Translations under genes and position numbers: made by a program | Origin: Microbacter margulisiae | GTDB taxonomy: Bacteria > Bacteroidota > Bacteroidia > Bacteroidales > Paludibacteraceae | Reading direction: 5' to 3' | Assembly (NCBI RefSeq): GCF_014192515.1 | Contig: NZ_JACHYB010000001.1 | Location: 1-64,000, forward strand | DNA: 64,000 nt | The notes under the pieces: generated by a model | What the model was told of the DNA's origin: nothing | Databases searched by the model: none | The model's input: only the letters and a program-made list of their open reading frames with translations | Part shown: piece by piece, positions 8,985 through 20,582 of the stretch | How the letters are laid out: every line of letters starts with the position of its first letter | How positions within the stretch are numbered: the first letter of the stretch is position 1

Positions 8985-10328
8985 CTATTTTGACGCTTTT
9001 CCAAGCGTAAAGCGTATGCCAAATTTGAGGGTGATAGTTACGGGATGAGCAGTACGATAGCTTTCCGGTTGGTTGCTCGGTATATAATATGCTACTCCTG
9101 TTTCCATATATCCGAAAATGAATTTGTATATGCGGTAGCTTGCACCGATGTTTCCATCCACTGAGTATTGGAGTCCATTGATTGTTGTAGAATAATGATC
9201 TTGTTCTTGAGCAATATTTTGTACGTTATAACTATAAATCTTTTCTATCAAAGAAACTCCTTTTTCGATAGTTCCACCAGCTGTTCCATAAACGGAGAAG
9301 GATGGTCGATTGAGGAAAAGATAGGCAATATTGACCGGAATTCCGATGTAGTTTTGTTCAATACGACCAGTGGCACTGGTACTGGTGGTCGAAGTGACTT
9401 CACCGGTAGTGACTAATTGTGTAAATAAGCCTCCTGTTTGTAATTCCCAACCCTGAGCTAACGGAATGCTGAAGGATAATCCCCAGGAGATAGGAAATGC
9501 ATAAGTTTTTTTATCGATGAATGTAATCATTTGTGTTGACGAATTTGCAGATGGAGTTGTATTTTTGTTTACCTGCGTAAATAAACGATAGTCTAATGTT
9601 GCTGGTTGCATCCATGCGTTATTGTTACTAAAGTTGTTGGGAATTCCATTATTCCCTTGAACATGTACAGCAAGCCATCCAATCGTTTGATGCTTAGATT
9701 GCCCTTGTGTCTGATCTTTAGAATTCTTAGGAATAGCATTTGGTGTTGGCAAAACTTCCAAAGAAGCATATTTTGTAACACTGTCATTATTCATTGTTGA
9801 TTGAACCTGATTATTTACTGAAGATATTGTTGCTACATTGAGCTCATAAGCATCATCTCTGACTTCTGATGTCGGCGGATTAATTTTATTAAAAGCTGTC
9901 AGTAGTGAAGAGTTGCATGTTGTACGCTGTGTTGCCTGTAGTGATTGTGCTTTATTAGAATCAATGCTTTTTTTCAAAGCTTGTTTTGAAATTGTCACCG
10001 CATTTGTATGGGATTTGTTATTTATAGATATACTTTTATTTGTTACGATTTTGGTTGAAGAGACAGAAGACACCCCTGTCGATTGAGCCAAAGGCGAAAG
10101 TTGTTGCTGATTTCCAGACTGAAATAGCCAAATGCCAAATCCACATAATAAAATACCAACCATTGATGCTGCGGCAATCCAATATCCGATAAATCGACGA
10201 CGATTTACTTTGTTGGCATTCCATTTCATTTGTAGCGTTTCCCAATCATTTTCGGGAAGCGTTACGTTGTAGTTGTCAAATTTTTGACTGAACAACTCAC
10301 GTAATTCCTTGTCGTTGAGATTAGCCAT
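8985..10328 (-). CDS. Single-pass anti-sigma-like protein with C-terminal outer-membrane-barrel domain
   Basis: A 447-residue protein encoded directly after an ECF sigma factor, overlapping it by 8 bp. Residues 1-45 are charged and cytoplasmic-looking (MANLNDKELRELFSQKFDNY, then NDWETLQMKW). One strong membrane helix spans about 46-69. A long low-complexity Ser/Thr/Asn/Gln-rich stretch (about 70-255) follows. The last 190 residues look like amphipathic beta strands of a PorT-like barrel (SWGLSFSIPLAQGWELQTGGLFTQL, GIPVNIAYLFL, KFGIRFTLG). Position and N-terminus suggest it holds the sigma factor at the inner membrane. The C-terminus suggests contact with or insertion in the outer membrane, which would make it an envelope-spanning single chain. 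No FecR or zinc anti-sigma motif is evident. Confidence 0.65.
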   Translation of the reverse strand: MANLNDKELRELFSQKFDNYNVTLPENDWETLQMKWNANKVNRRRFIGYWIAAASMVGILLCGFGIWLFQSGNQQQLSPLAQSTGVSSVSSTKIVTNKSISINNKSHTNAVTISKQALKKSIDSNKAQSLQATQRTTCNSSLLTAFNKINPPTSEVRDDAYELNVATISSVNNQVQSTMNNDSVTKYASLEVLPTPNAIPKNSKDQTQGQSKHQTIGWLAVHVQGNNGIPNNFSNNNAWMQPATLDYRLFTQVNKNTTPSANSSTQMITFIDKKTYAFPISWGLSFSIPLAQGWELQTGGLFTQLVTTGEVTSTTSTSATGRIEQNYIGIPVNIAYLFLNRPSFSVYGTAGGTIEKGVSLIEKIYSYNVQNIAQEQDHYSTTINGLQYSVDGNIGASYRIYKFIFGYMETGVAYYIPSNQPESYRTAHPVTITLKFGIRFTLGKASK

Positions 10329-10863
10329 AAAGTAATGTGATTTTTTGCTTAAGTATCATTTTTGCCCTTGCAAATTGTGACCGTGATGTGCTTTCTGTAA
10401 TTCCTAATAATTTTCCAATTTCTTTGTGACTATAACCTTCGATCACGTAAAGATTAAATACTGTACGAAATCCGGTTGGTAGTGTCCCTATAATTGTACG
10501 CAATTCATCGGCTGATATGCGTTCAATGATCGTTTCATCTTCTGTTTGAAGGTTATAACTTGTGGAAATGTCGTAACTTTCACGTAATACATCGTTTTTT
10601 CTTAAATATTCAAGCGCTGTTGTGATAAATACACGTCGCATCCATCCTTCGAATGATCCTTCTCCCTGAAATGATTCAATATGCTTAAACACTTTAATAA
10701 AGCCGTCATGCATCAGGTCACGTGCTGTTTCATAATCATTGACATACCGCATGCATACTCCCATCATTTTGCGAGCATAGCATTCATATAGTTGTTGCTG
10801 TGCAGCAGCTAAATGCTTTTGGCAATCTTGAATGAGTTGTGTTTCATCATGCGCACTGTACAT
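10321..10863 (-). CDS. ECF-type RNA polymerase sigma factor
   Basis: A 180-residue extracytoplasmic-function sigma factor. Region 2 has LYECYARKMMGVCMRYVNDYETARDLMHDGFIKVF at about 24-60, ending in the sigma-2.4 segment GSFEGWMRRVFITTALEYLRK. Region 4 is a helix-turn-helix: LPTGFRTVFNLYVIEGYSHKEIGKLLGITESTSRSQFARAK at about 128-170. It is co-transcribed with, and overlaps, the membrane-anchored partner that follows. Target genes are unknown. Autoregulation is usual for such pairs but no repeated operator is evident upstream. Confidence 0.93.
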   Translation of the reverse strand: MYSAHDETQLIQDCQKHLAAAQQQLYECYARKMMGVCMRYVNDYETARDLMHDGFIKVFKHIESFQGEGSFEGWMRRVFITTALEYLRKNDVLRESYDISTSYNLQTEDETIIERISADELRTIIGTLPTGFRTVFNLYVIEGYSHKEIGKLLGITESTSRSQFARAKMILKQKITLLYG

Positions 10864-10973
10864 GCATTGTTTGGTATAGATGTTTTCTTATTCTTAAACG
10901 TTGCATTGACAACGGTTATTTTTCTCTAAAGAAGACCTTTAAGTCTTATTTCAGCTATGTAAATTTAGTACGT

Positions 10974-12116
10974 TTAGCCCTTGTTTGTCAGAAGCTGGAT
11001 GATTTTGTCAGCTGCAATTTGCGATGCTCCTCTTTGTCCAAGTTTTGCTTGAATTTCTTTGTATTCATTCAATATGGCTGTACGATATTGATTGTTATAA
11101 AGCATTTGAGTCAATTCTTTGGTAAGGCGTTGGGTGGTTACCTCAGCTCCTATCAATTCAATGACAACCTGTTTTTGTGCAATAATATTCACCAAGGAGA
11201 TGTAGGGTGTCCGAATAATCCATTTTTTTAGAATGGGTGTTAATCGTGCAGGTGTTAAATGATAAACGACTGCTTGCGGAACCTTTAATAACGCAGTCTC
11301 TAAGGTCGCAGTTCCGGAAGTTACAATAGCGGCTTGTGACTGTTGAAGCAAACTATACGTCTGATTAAAAACGAGCTTAACGGGTGTCTGATCATTGAAA
11401 AATTGCTGGTAAAATAATGGGTCTATTCCAGGTGCTCCTGCAATTACAAATTGATAATCAATAAATTGACTGATTACAGAAAGCATTAATGGTAAATTGT
11501 CTTGAATCTCTTTTTCACGGCTACCAGCTAATAGAGCTATAATAGGTTTATTTGACAAGTGATTGCATTGGCAGAATACATCGAATGAAGGATGTTCTGA
11601 CGATGGATCTGGCATTGCATCGATCAAAGGATTCCCAACGTAGAAAACATTTTGATACTGATGGTTATGATAGAAGTCAACCTCAAACGGGAAAATGCAT
11701 AATATGGCATCAATGTATTGTTTGATTTCTTTAATGCGATATTCTTTCCATGCCCAAAGTTTGGGAGAAATGTAATAATAGATGGATAATCCCAATTGTT
11801 TTTTCGCGAAACGTGCAATTCTTAGATTAAAACTTGGATAGTCAATTAAAATAAGCACGTCGGGAGCAAAATCCCAAATAGCATTTTTTGTGATAGAAAT
11901 ATTTTTTAGGATAGTCCTAAGATGGAGCAAGATGGGAATGAACCCCATAAAAGCCATCTTCTTCAAATGAATAAGCGGCTCACCCCCTTCCGTCTTCATT
12001 AAATCTCCGCCTAAGAAACGGAACTTGGCATTAGAATCTTTGTTTTTTAAGGCACGCATCAGGTTCGATCCGTGCAGATCTCCTGATGCTTCGCCTGCAA
12101 TAATAAAATATTTCAT
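10974..12116 (-). CDS. lpxB: Lipid-A-disaccharide synthase
   Basis: Joins UDP-2,3-diacylglucosamine and lipid X to form the lipid A disaccharide, at the cytoplasmic face of the inner membrane. At 380 residues it has normal length. The opening KYFIIAGEASGDLHG is the family signature. FMGFIPIL, DYPSFNLRIA, YYISPKLWAWKEYR, LLAGSREKEI and TSGTATLETALLKVPQAVVY give the GT-B fold and UDP-sugar site. It is the last gene of pyrG-yidC-lpxB, 39 bp after yidC. Confidence 0.95.
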   Translation of the reverse strand: MKYFIIAGEASGDLHGSNLMRALKNKDSNAKFRFLGGDLMKTEGGEPLIHLKKMAFMGFIPILLHLRTILKNISITKNAIWDFAPDVLILIDYPSFNLRIARFAKKQLGLSIYYYISPKLWAWKEYRIKEIKQYIDAILCIFPFEVDFYHNHQYQNVFYVGNPLIDAMPDPSSEHPSFDVFCQCNHLSNKPIIALLAGSREKEIQDNLPLMLSVISQFIDYQFVIAGAPGIDPLFYQQFFNDQTPVKLVFNQTYSLLQQSQAAIVTSGTATLETALLKVPQAVVYHLTPARLTPILKKWIIRTPYISLVNIIAQKQVVIELIGAEVTTQRLTKELTQMLYNNQYRTAILNEYKEIQAKLGQRGASQIAADKIIQLLTNKG

Positions 12117-12155
12117 CTTCCCTCCAATTTTACAGTAAAGAGGTGACGACTCCGA

Positions 12156-14069
12156 CTATCTTTTTTTCTTCATTTTTGCGTTTTGCTGCATTTGTTCGCG
12201 TTGCATTTTTTCCAGTCTTTCCATGAAGCTGCTTTTCTTTTTTGTTGGTCTTTTTTTGTTTGCTTCGAGTTGTGATAAGAGCTTATCTTCATCGACAAAA
12301 CCACGGATTGCATAGGTTTGAATAATCGTGATTAATGTTGACAAGAAATAATAATAGCTCAATCCGGAAGCATAGTCATTGAACCAGAACCACATCAGCA
12401 AAGGAGTGAAATACATCAACATGTTCATACCTGGAATCTGTTGACTGGATTGCATTTGATTGGCCATATTGAGCTTTGTGTAGACAAAGCTGACAATAGT
12501 CATCAACAAACAGAAAAGGCTGATGTGATTTCCGAAATATTGTGTAATGAATGGAATATGGGTTTGCCAACTGATAATTGCATCGTAAGAAGATAAGTCT
12601 TTAGCCCATAAAAAGCTTTGATGCCTCAGTTCGATGGATGATGGGAAAAAGTCAAACATTGCAATTAAAATAGGCAACTGCAATAACATCGGTAAACATC
12701 CACTCATCGGACTGACCCCCACTTTTTTATACAAATCCATTGTTGCTTTTTGGCGTTCCAAAGCTTTGTCTGACGGAATCTTAGCGTTGATTGCATCTAT
12801 TTGCGGTTTGAGAACCCGCATTTTGGCTGAAGATATGTAGGATTTGTAAGTCAATGGAAACAATATTAGTTTGATTACAATGGTCATCAGTAAAATGATT
12901 ATCCCATAACTGGAGATAAAATCACCAAAGAAGTTAAACATTGGGATGATGGCGTATTTATTGACCCATCCAAAAATGCCCCAACCAAGCGGGATTAGTT
13001 TAGTCAGTCTCAGCTTTTGGTCGCTTGGAATATGTTTGTCATACGACGATAATAAAGAATATTTATTTGGTCCAAAAAAGAAACGAAATCCAGGCCCTGA
13101 AGAAATTTTAGGATTGTAATTGACAAACATGTCGGTTTTACAACTCATCAGGTACGGGGATTCCAAGTTTTCCTGAGCTTTGCTTTCCAATGTTGTAGAG
13201 AAGAATGATTGATTAGCAATCAATACAGAACTGAAGAATTGATCTTTAAATGCAACCCATTGAATAAGATTTGGTGGCGTTTTTGTTTGGTCTCCTGCTG
13301 GACTTAAATTGTTGACATCGGCAGCTACATATTTATAATAAAGCCCTGCATATCGTGACTCGAATTTACGCCCCAGCTCTTGTTGCTTAATCTTTGAATC
13401 CCATGTAAGTTCTAGTCGATCTGTATTGGACGCAACTACTGAAGCCATGTTATGGTTTTTTAGATCCCAATGCACCATATAATCATTCGGATTTATGGTG
13501 TAAACATAATCCAAGTAAGCTCCATTTGCAGCATGCAGTCGCATGATGAATGAAAATGGCTTAGTTACAACTGTTGCGTGTGCCGTGTCAATGCCTATAG
13601 GTTCAAAATACATATTTTTTGTATTCAGTACACGGTTGTTATTAGTGGCAAAAGTGAATCCTAAAACGTTATCCTTTTCAGAAAAAAGTTGTACCGGAAG
13701 AGAGTCATATGAATGGTAATTTCTCAAAATAACTGACACAATTCGTCCACCTTTATTACTTACTATTAATTTGATGACTTTATTTTCAATAGTATCAAGA
13801 TGTTCTTTCCCAATTGCAGAAGGAGCAAATGGCCCATATTTTGAATTGATTTGGGCTGTGTCTGTTACACTAAGTTGAAGTGAATCTGGTTGCGATGCCT
13901 TTAAACTGTCGCTTACCGTCAATTGTTTGTTGGTTGCCTGCAAAGCAGCAATAGAGTCATTGATGTGTTTCTCTCTGGCGATTTCACTTTCCGAAGGACG
14001 ATTAAACCAAGAAAAACCGATTAAAATCAGCACTATGAAGACAAATCCTAAAATCGTATTTCTATCCAT
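12156..14069 (-). CDS. yidC: Membrane protein insertase YidC
   Basis: A 637-residue inner-membrane insertase (Oxa1 family) acting with SecYEG or alone. It starts with a membrane anchor (about 5-24). A large periplasmic domain follows (about 70-360). The conserved five-helix core begins near 370 (FFGDFISSYGIIILLMTIVIKLILFPLTYKSYISSAKMRVLKPQ, MSGCLPMLLQLPILIAMFDFF, then two helices near 510-590). The C-terminal tail is Lys/Arg-rich (KKRPTKKKSSFMERLEKM...KMKKKR), as expected for ribosome contact. The length fits the Bacteroidetes form. It sits between pyrG (40 bp upstream) and lpxB. Confidence 0.95.
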   Translation of the reverse strand: MDRNTILGFVFIVLILIGFSWFNRPSESEIAREKHINDSIAALQATNKQLTVSDSLKASQPDSLQLSVTDTAQINSKYGPFAPSAIGKEHLDTIENKVIKLIVSNKGGRIVSVILRNYHSYDSLPVQLFSEKDNVLGFTFATNNNRVLNTKNMYFEPIGIDTAHATVVTKPFSFIMRLHAANGAYLDYVYTINPNDYMVHWDLKNHNMASVVASNTDRLELTWDSKIKQQELGRKFESRYAGLYYKYVAADVNNLSPAGDQTKTPPNLIQWVAFKDQFFSSVLIANQSFFSTTLESKAQENLESPYLMSCKTDMFVNYNPKISSGPGFRFFFGPNKYSLLSSYDKHIPSDQKLRLTKLIPLGWGIFGWVNKYAIIPMFNFFGDFISSYGIIILLMTIVIKLILFPLTYKSYISSAKMRVLKPQIDAINAKIPSDKALERQKATMDLYKKVGVSPMSGCLPMLLQLPILIAMFDFFPSSIELRHQSFLWAKDLSSYDAIISWQTHIPFITQYFGNHISLFCLLMTIVSFVYTKLNMANQMQSSQQIPGMNMLMYFTPLLMWFWFNDYASGLSYYYFLSTLITIIQTYAIRGFVDEDKLLSQLEANKKRPTKKKSSFMERLEKMQREQMQQNAKMKKKR

Positions 14070-14109
14070 ATATGTGTAGGTTGCTTTAAGTTATGCAATT
14101 ACTGCAATA

Positions 14110-16037
<1,928 letters not shown>

Positions 16038-16967
16038 TCATTTCATGCTGTCCGTAATTAGTTTAACCAGCAGGGAACGTTTTTTTTCAAGAGGAAGGAG
16101 AGCATCGATCCACTGAATAGGGATGCCTCGTCGTTCCATCCCTCTGAACCAGGTCATTTGTCTTTTTGCAAACTGATGAATCGCGATTTCAAGCTGTGTT
16201 TCCATTTGTTGATAAGTTAACTTACCTGTCAAAAAAAGAGTAACATATTTATACTCTAACCCGTAATAAATAAGTGAATCAGCAGATAAGCCCCGGTTTA
16301 ATAATGATTGTACTTCTTCTACCAATCCTTCCTTAAGGCGTTGTTTGAGACGAAGAGAAATTCGATGACGACGTTCTTCCCGATCGATGAGAAGGCCTAT
16401 AATTAATGGTCGTATTTCCAGATAACCTGTTTTTTCTTTTGTGGGATGATGCTGATAATATTCAGCGATTTCTATGGCTCGAATAGCTCGTTTTGCTGTG
16501 TCTGTATCCGTGTGATTATGCAATGATTTATATTGTTGGAGAATCTCGGTTAACTCACTTAATGTTTTATTTGATAATTGTTTGCGCAAAATAGGATTTT
16601 CCGGTACCTCTTCCATGCGATATCCTTTTAATGCTGCCTCGAGGTATAGCCCTGTTCCACCGCACAAAACCGGAAACGCGCCTCTTTCTGTAATGCCTGA
16701 AAAAGCGGTTACAAAGTCGCGTTGAAATTCGTATACGTTGTAATGGTATCCAGCATCCGCAATATCAATTAAATGCATTGGAATTATTTTCCCCTGTAAA
16801 GAATATTCCTGCAGATCTTTTCCCGTACCAATATCCATGTTACGATACACCTGGCGTGAATCGGCACTGATAATTTCTCCATTGAGATCTAATGCTGCAT
16901 GGACTGCCAAAGCAGTTTTTCCACAGGCCGTCGGGCCTAAGATGGTAAGTAAATTATATGCAGGCAT
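16038..16967 (-). CDS. miaA: tRNA dimethylallyltransferase
   Basis: Adds a dimethylallyl group to A37 of tRNAs reading UNN codons. At 309 residues it has family length. The P-loop GPTACGKT is at 12-19, followed by ISADSRQVYRNMDIGTGK. It also has the PVLCGGTGLYLEA loop, RAIRAIE and the C-terminal FAKRQMTWFRGMERRG tRNA-binding motif. It is the last gene of porW-MBL-miaA, 18 bp after the hydrolase gene. Confidence 0.95.
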   Translation of the reverse strand: MPAYNLLTILGPTACGKTALAVHAALDLNGEIISADSRQVYRNMDIGTGKDLQEYSLQGKIIPMHLIDIADAGYHYNVYEFQRDFVTAFSGITERGAFPVLCGGTGLYLEAALKGYRMEEVPENPILRKQLSNKTLSELTEILQQYKSLHNHTDTDTAKRAIRAIEIAEYYQHHPTKEKTGYLEIRPLIIGLLIDREERRHRISLRLKQRLKEGLVEEVQSLLNRGLSADSLIYYGLEYKYVTLFLTGKLTYQQMETQLEIAIHQFAKRQMTWFRGMERRGIPIQWIDALLPLEKKRSLLVKLITDSMK

Positions 16968-16985
16968 GAACGTTTAAAAATGATG

Positions 16986-17621
16986 TTACAAATAAGGATT
17001 CTCTGTTTTCTCGCGTCCTATTGTGGTTGGATCGCCATGTCCCGGATATACAACGGTTTCGTCAGGGAGAATGAGTAATTTTTTTTGAATTCCTGTAATC
17101 AATTCTTCGTAATTTCCTTTTGGTAAATCAGTTCTTCCGATACTTCCACGAAATAATACGTCTCCAACAAATAGTACACTATCTTTTTTATTATAAAAGC
17201 ATAAACTTCCAGGAGAATGACCAGGGACATGAATAGCTCTTAGCTGTGTATGCCCGAATGAAATTGTTTCGTTTTCAGATATACGCTTGCCTATAGGTTG
17301 TGGATCCTCGTGAAAGGGTACACCAAAAATTGCAGATTGAGCTGCCAGTTGCGCTAAAAGAAACTCATCTGCCATATGGGCTTCGGGAGCGATACCATAT
17401 GTGCGGAAAAGAAATCCGTTGCCAAATACATGATCTAAATGTAGATGTGTGTTTATGACGCGCTTGAGAGTTAAGCTTTTCTTTTCTATCAGTTGTTGCA
17501 GTTTTTGCCGTTCACTTATGGTTAAACATCCGGCATCGATAATGACGCATTCTGAAGTGTCGTCATAAAGAATATAGGTGTTTTCCATAAATGGATTGAA
17601 TGCAAAAGAGACGATGTTCAT
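16986..17621 (-). CDS. MBL-fold hydrolase (glyoxalase II-like)
   Basis: A 211-residue metallo-beta-lactamase-fold hydrolase without signal peptide. The metal motif HLHLDH is at 59-64. Further ligands are in VPGHSPGSLCFY (near 134-145), FVGDVLFRGSIGR (near 151-163) and YPGHGDPTTIGRE (near 192-204). The family includes hydroxyacylglutathione hydrolase-like and other thioester hydrolases. Bacteroidetes generally lack glutathione, so the true substrate is open. Its start overlaps the end of porW by 4 bp (ATGA), showing translational coupling, and miaA follows 18 bp later. Confidence 0.85.
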   Translation of the reverse strand: MNIVSFAFNPFMENTYILYDDTSECVIIDAGCLTISERQKLQQLIEKKSLTLKRVINTHLHLDHVFGNGFLFRTYGIAPEAHMADEFLLAQLAAQSAIFGVPFHEDPQPIGKRISENETISFGHTQLRAIHVPGHSPGSLCFYNKKDSVLFVGDVLFRGSIGRTDLPKGNYEELITGIQKKLLILPDETVVYPGHGDPTTIGREKTENPYL

Positions 17622-20413
17622 TTTGTTTGTTTTAATGTGTTGGATTTTAATATATTATTTGGTTGAACACTTGTCTGTGATTCGGAGTTATTGTTGTCGT
17701 TGGTTTTAGCGAACTTGGGCAAAAGTTTGGTATTATAAAATCGGATATAATTATTTAGGTTTCCATTGGCCAATAACTTTGTCAAATTGTCATTGGATAT
17801 TATTTCAACATTTACATGGGCTTGACTAAAAGTATTTCTTAATTGCATATCAGTATTCAGCAATTGTTCATAGTAGATTGCATTGTTGTAATTATTGAAA
17901 TCTGAAACAATGATAAACCGCATATTGACACCCAAACGTAGGATTTGCAAATCAAAATCTTGCAGCATGAAGTGACTGAAATTGAATGAAGCAACTTTAT
18001 AAAGCAACTCATTGATATTGACGGAATCAGATGGAATAGTGATTAATATTAAATCATGACCATTATCAGCGAGAGTATATTCTGTTGAAAGTGTGTCAAT
18101 TGTTGCTTTTAGAGATGAGCTTGAATATTCTGGGAAACTAGTACGTATAGAGCCACCTGCTGGTACTTGTTTCCCTTGGTCTAGTAGAGCAATAAGATTT
18201 CTGGCTGTTACTGTTACATCACTTTCTGGATATTGTTGAATCAATTTGTGCAGTGTCGTTTTCATCCTTTCTTTATCGCCAGTTTTTCCTAAACAAATTG
18301 CATTAATCAATTCAAATTTTGGCATCAAATTTGAATAAGGGTACTGCTTTTCTGCCAACCCAATATTCGCAATTGCTTTTGAAAAATCTCCATTCATAAA
18401 GGCTTTAAAGGTTGCTTCGTAAAGCATATTTTCCTGAGCGTTGATTTCAGCTTGTTGATGTTGATATTCGGGATGCATTAGTTGCTGGGCATATCTTGTG
18501 TCTTTAAAATTGGTGATAATAAGTGTTTTATAATGAGCAGCTTTTGCTGTTTCTCCCTGCTGTTTGTATAACAGGTAAAGTGAATAATATCCATCAAGCC
18601 AGGCACTGTCCGGAGGAAACCGATTGATCAATTCTTCATATGTTTTAATAGCCATTGAAAGGTCGTTTAATTGGGTTTCGTATAAAAATCCCATTTGTAG
18701 CAGGTCGTTCCCTATCAAATGATTTGAGGTTGCCATGGCAGCTTTTGTGAGTGGCAGTTGTGCAAGATAAAATTCAGGACTGTTTTGGCTCATGTTATGT
18801 TGAACTGTATCTGTCTGGGAGGATGATGTGGCGTTTGGATTGACAGCAACAGCAGCCTGACTATTGAGTCTCCAATTATCGCTTAAGGTACGGGTTCCCC
18901 ATTTTTCCTGAAATTGCTCTTTCCCGGAGGCAACAGCCACAGGATTATAAAAATACCAAGCATTGTTATTAGACGGTATGGAAAAATTCGGAGTGCCTCT
19001 GTCTGGTAAGAATCCATTTTGAGCAGCAGCAATAGCGGCTTGGCGTTTGGTTTCCGCTGCTTTTTTGGCTGCTTTTATATTGGCTTGCTTCTTTTCTGCA
19101 ATCAGTTTTTCAATGGCGATGAGACGTTCTTTTTCAGGAAGCTGAGCCAGATGTAGCAGACTGTCCTGAAGAAGAATATTTTCATGGTAGGATGCGAGCG
19201 TGTTGAGGATTGTTGACCGACTGCGCACCTGATCGAAATTGGCATCATTTTGTTTAATAAGCTTTGCTGCAGCAGCATAGTAAGGCTGCGCCCTGAGATA
19301 TTCTTTTTGATTAAAATAGAGATTAGCCAGCTTAATGTAAGGCGTTGTTTGATCCGGTGTGTTTTGTTGAATGTTATCGATTGCTTTCCTGTAACATTTT
19401 ATGGCTTGATCATTTTTGGCATCAGATAGATAAATGTTTCCCAGAGCAACGTAGATTTGATCTAAATAAGCTGCATTTTTAGGTGACCGCAACAAAGCAG
19501 TCAATTCATCAATTTCTTTTTTTTGCTGACTTTGGTCTGCCGACTGAGCTCGAAGAAGTTGTGCCGCAAACTGCATTTCATAAGGAGGATTCGAATGAAT
19601 GACGTTGGTGAATGCAGTATATGCTGATTGATAGTTGTGATTCTTCAGTGCTAATTCACCAGATAAAAACAAAAACCGTTGTTTTAAAAATTTGTTATCT
19701 GCATGATCAATGGCTATAGATAAGAATGGGATAGCATTTGGATATTTCTTTTCTCTGATCATCAGATCTGCCATGGCTGCCGCATACATGCCATTGCTTT
19801 TGCTATTGGGGTTCTCTGTTTTTACATTATTAAGGGCGTTTTCGGCCTCATAGAATGAGTTTATTTCTGTATAACAACGCGCAATGCCAATTTCTGATTC
19901 ATTTTTTACCTCCTTATCGGTACCGTAATGATCGATAATGTATGTGTATGTTCCTATGGCTCCTGCAAAATCTGTTTTGTAGAACTCAGCTTTTGCCAGC
20001 AATAGCCATGATTTAATGACCATTGGATTATATTCCTCTTTATTCATGAAAGCAATGTAGGCAGGATCTTTCGCTTTTTCATAATTCCGTTCAGGTTTTA
20101 TCCTAATGCTATGTAGTTTAATAGCTTTCCGGCATTTCTCAATTGTATAATCCATATCAGACGTGGCAGCTTTTGCATTTTCGTGAATACTGATAGGAAA
20201 CATCGGAATCAGATGCGTATAAGTGTCTTTTTGTGCATTGTCGATTTTATCTATACCCTCTAGAAAACTTTGGTATGCATTGAAATATATATTGTAACGT
20301 GTTGCAAAGGCATTTGTATCACGTGTCAACCATGTATTTTTGGACGTTGTGCAGTCTGTTAACAGCAAAATGAGTATGCCCAACAGCATATAGAAATAAA
20401 AATGCAGCTTCAT
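17618..20413 (-). CDS. porW: Type IX secretion system TPR lipoprotein PorW/SprE
   Basis: A 931-residue lipoprotein. The signal peptide ends in a lipobox (LLLTDC, lipid-attached C21). Tetratricopeptide-type helical repeats run over much of residues 60-400 and 560-740 (AEFYKTDFAGAIGTYTYIID, ALGNIYLSDAKNDQAIKCYRKAI, AIKTYEELINRFPPDSAWLDGYYSLYLLYKQQGETAKA). A Lys/Ala-rich segment is near 430-470. Size, lipobox and TPR layout match PorW/SprE. That outer-membrane-associated protein is needed for type IX protein export and, in gliding relatives, for motility. It heads an operon with an MBL hydrolase and miaA. A secreted protease with a type IX sorting domain is encoded at 58554-61220. Confidence 0.85.
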   Translation of the reverse strand: MKLHFYFYMLLGILILLLTDCTTSKNTWLTRDTNAFATRYNIYFNAYQSFLEGIDKIDNAQKDTYTHLIPMFPISIHENAKAATSDMDYTIEKCRKAIKLHSIRIKPERNYEKAKDPAYIAFMNKEEYNPMVIKSWLLLAKAEFYKTDFAGAIGTYTYIIDHYGTDKEVKNESEIGIARCYTEINSFYEAENALNNVKTENPNSKSNGMYAAAMADLMIREKKYPNAIPFLSIAIDHADNKFLKQRFLFLSGELALKNHNYQSAYTAFTNVIHSNPPYEMQFAAQLLRAQSADQSQQKKEIDELTALLRSPKNAAYLDQIYVALGNIYLSDAKNDQAIKCYRKAIDNIQQNTPDQTTPYIKLANLYFNQKEYLRAQPYYAAAAKLIKQNDANFDQVRSRSTILNTLASYHENILLQDSLLHLAQLPEKERLIAIEKLIAEKKQANIKAAKKAAETKRQAAIAAAQNGFLPDRGTPNFSIPSNNNAWYFYNPVAVASGKEQFQEKWGTRTLSDNWRLNSQAAVAVNPNATSSSQTDTVQHNMSQNSPEFYLAQLPLTKAAMATSNHLIGNDLLQMGFLYETQLNDLSMAIKTYEELINRFPPDSAWLDGYYSLYLLYKQQGETAKAAHYKTLIITNFKDTRYAQQLMHPEYQHQQAEINAQENMLYEATFKAFMNGDFSKAIANIGLAEKQYPYSNLMPKFELINAICLGKTGDKERMKTTLHKLIQQYPESDVTVTARNLIALLDQGKQVPAGGSIRTSFPEYSSSSLKATIDTLSTEYTLADNGHDLILITIPSDSVNINELLYKVASFNFSHFMLQDFDLQILRLGVNMRFIIVSDFNNYNNAIYYEQLLNTDMQLRNTFSQAHVNVEIISNDNLTKLLANGNLNNYIRFYNTKLLPKFAKTNDNNNSESQTSVQPNNILKSNTLKQTK

Positions 20414-20431
20414 AGTTTGATTCTTCTGCTA

Positions 20432-20439
20432 CAAATGTA
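20432..20439 (-). promoter_or_regulatory. -7 element upstream of porW
   Basis: TACATTTG on the minus strand ends 19 bp before the porW ATG. It fits TAnnTTTG, but no TTTG is found at the proper spacing, and the leader would be very short. Confidence 0.45.
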
Positions 20440-20526
20440 CGAAAAATCATTTTTATACATGAATTTCGAATTTGAAAGTAAAAACAAGGATGTTGGTTTT
20501 TCGGAGTTGCGGGACTTTAATGATAT

Positions 20527-20553
20527 AAAAAAGACCTCCTGTATTAGAAGGTC
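20527..20553 (-). terminator. Terminator of the PorT-like gene
   Basis: On the minus strand an 8-bp stem with one G-U pair (GACCTTCT/AGGAGGTC, 5-nt loop) is followed directly by six Ts. It lies 30 bp past the stop of the gene ending at 20583. Confidence 0.8.
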
Positions 20554-20582
20554 ATAATAAGTTGTTTAGCAAAAAATATTTT

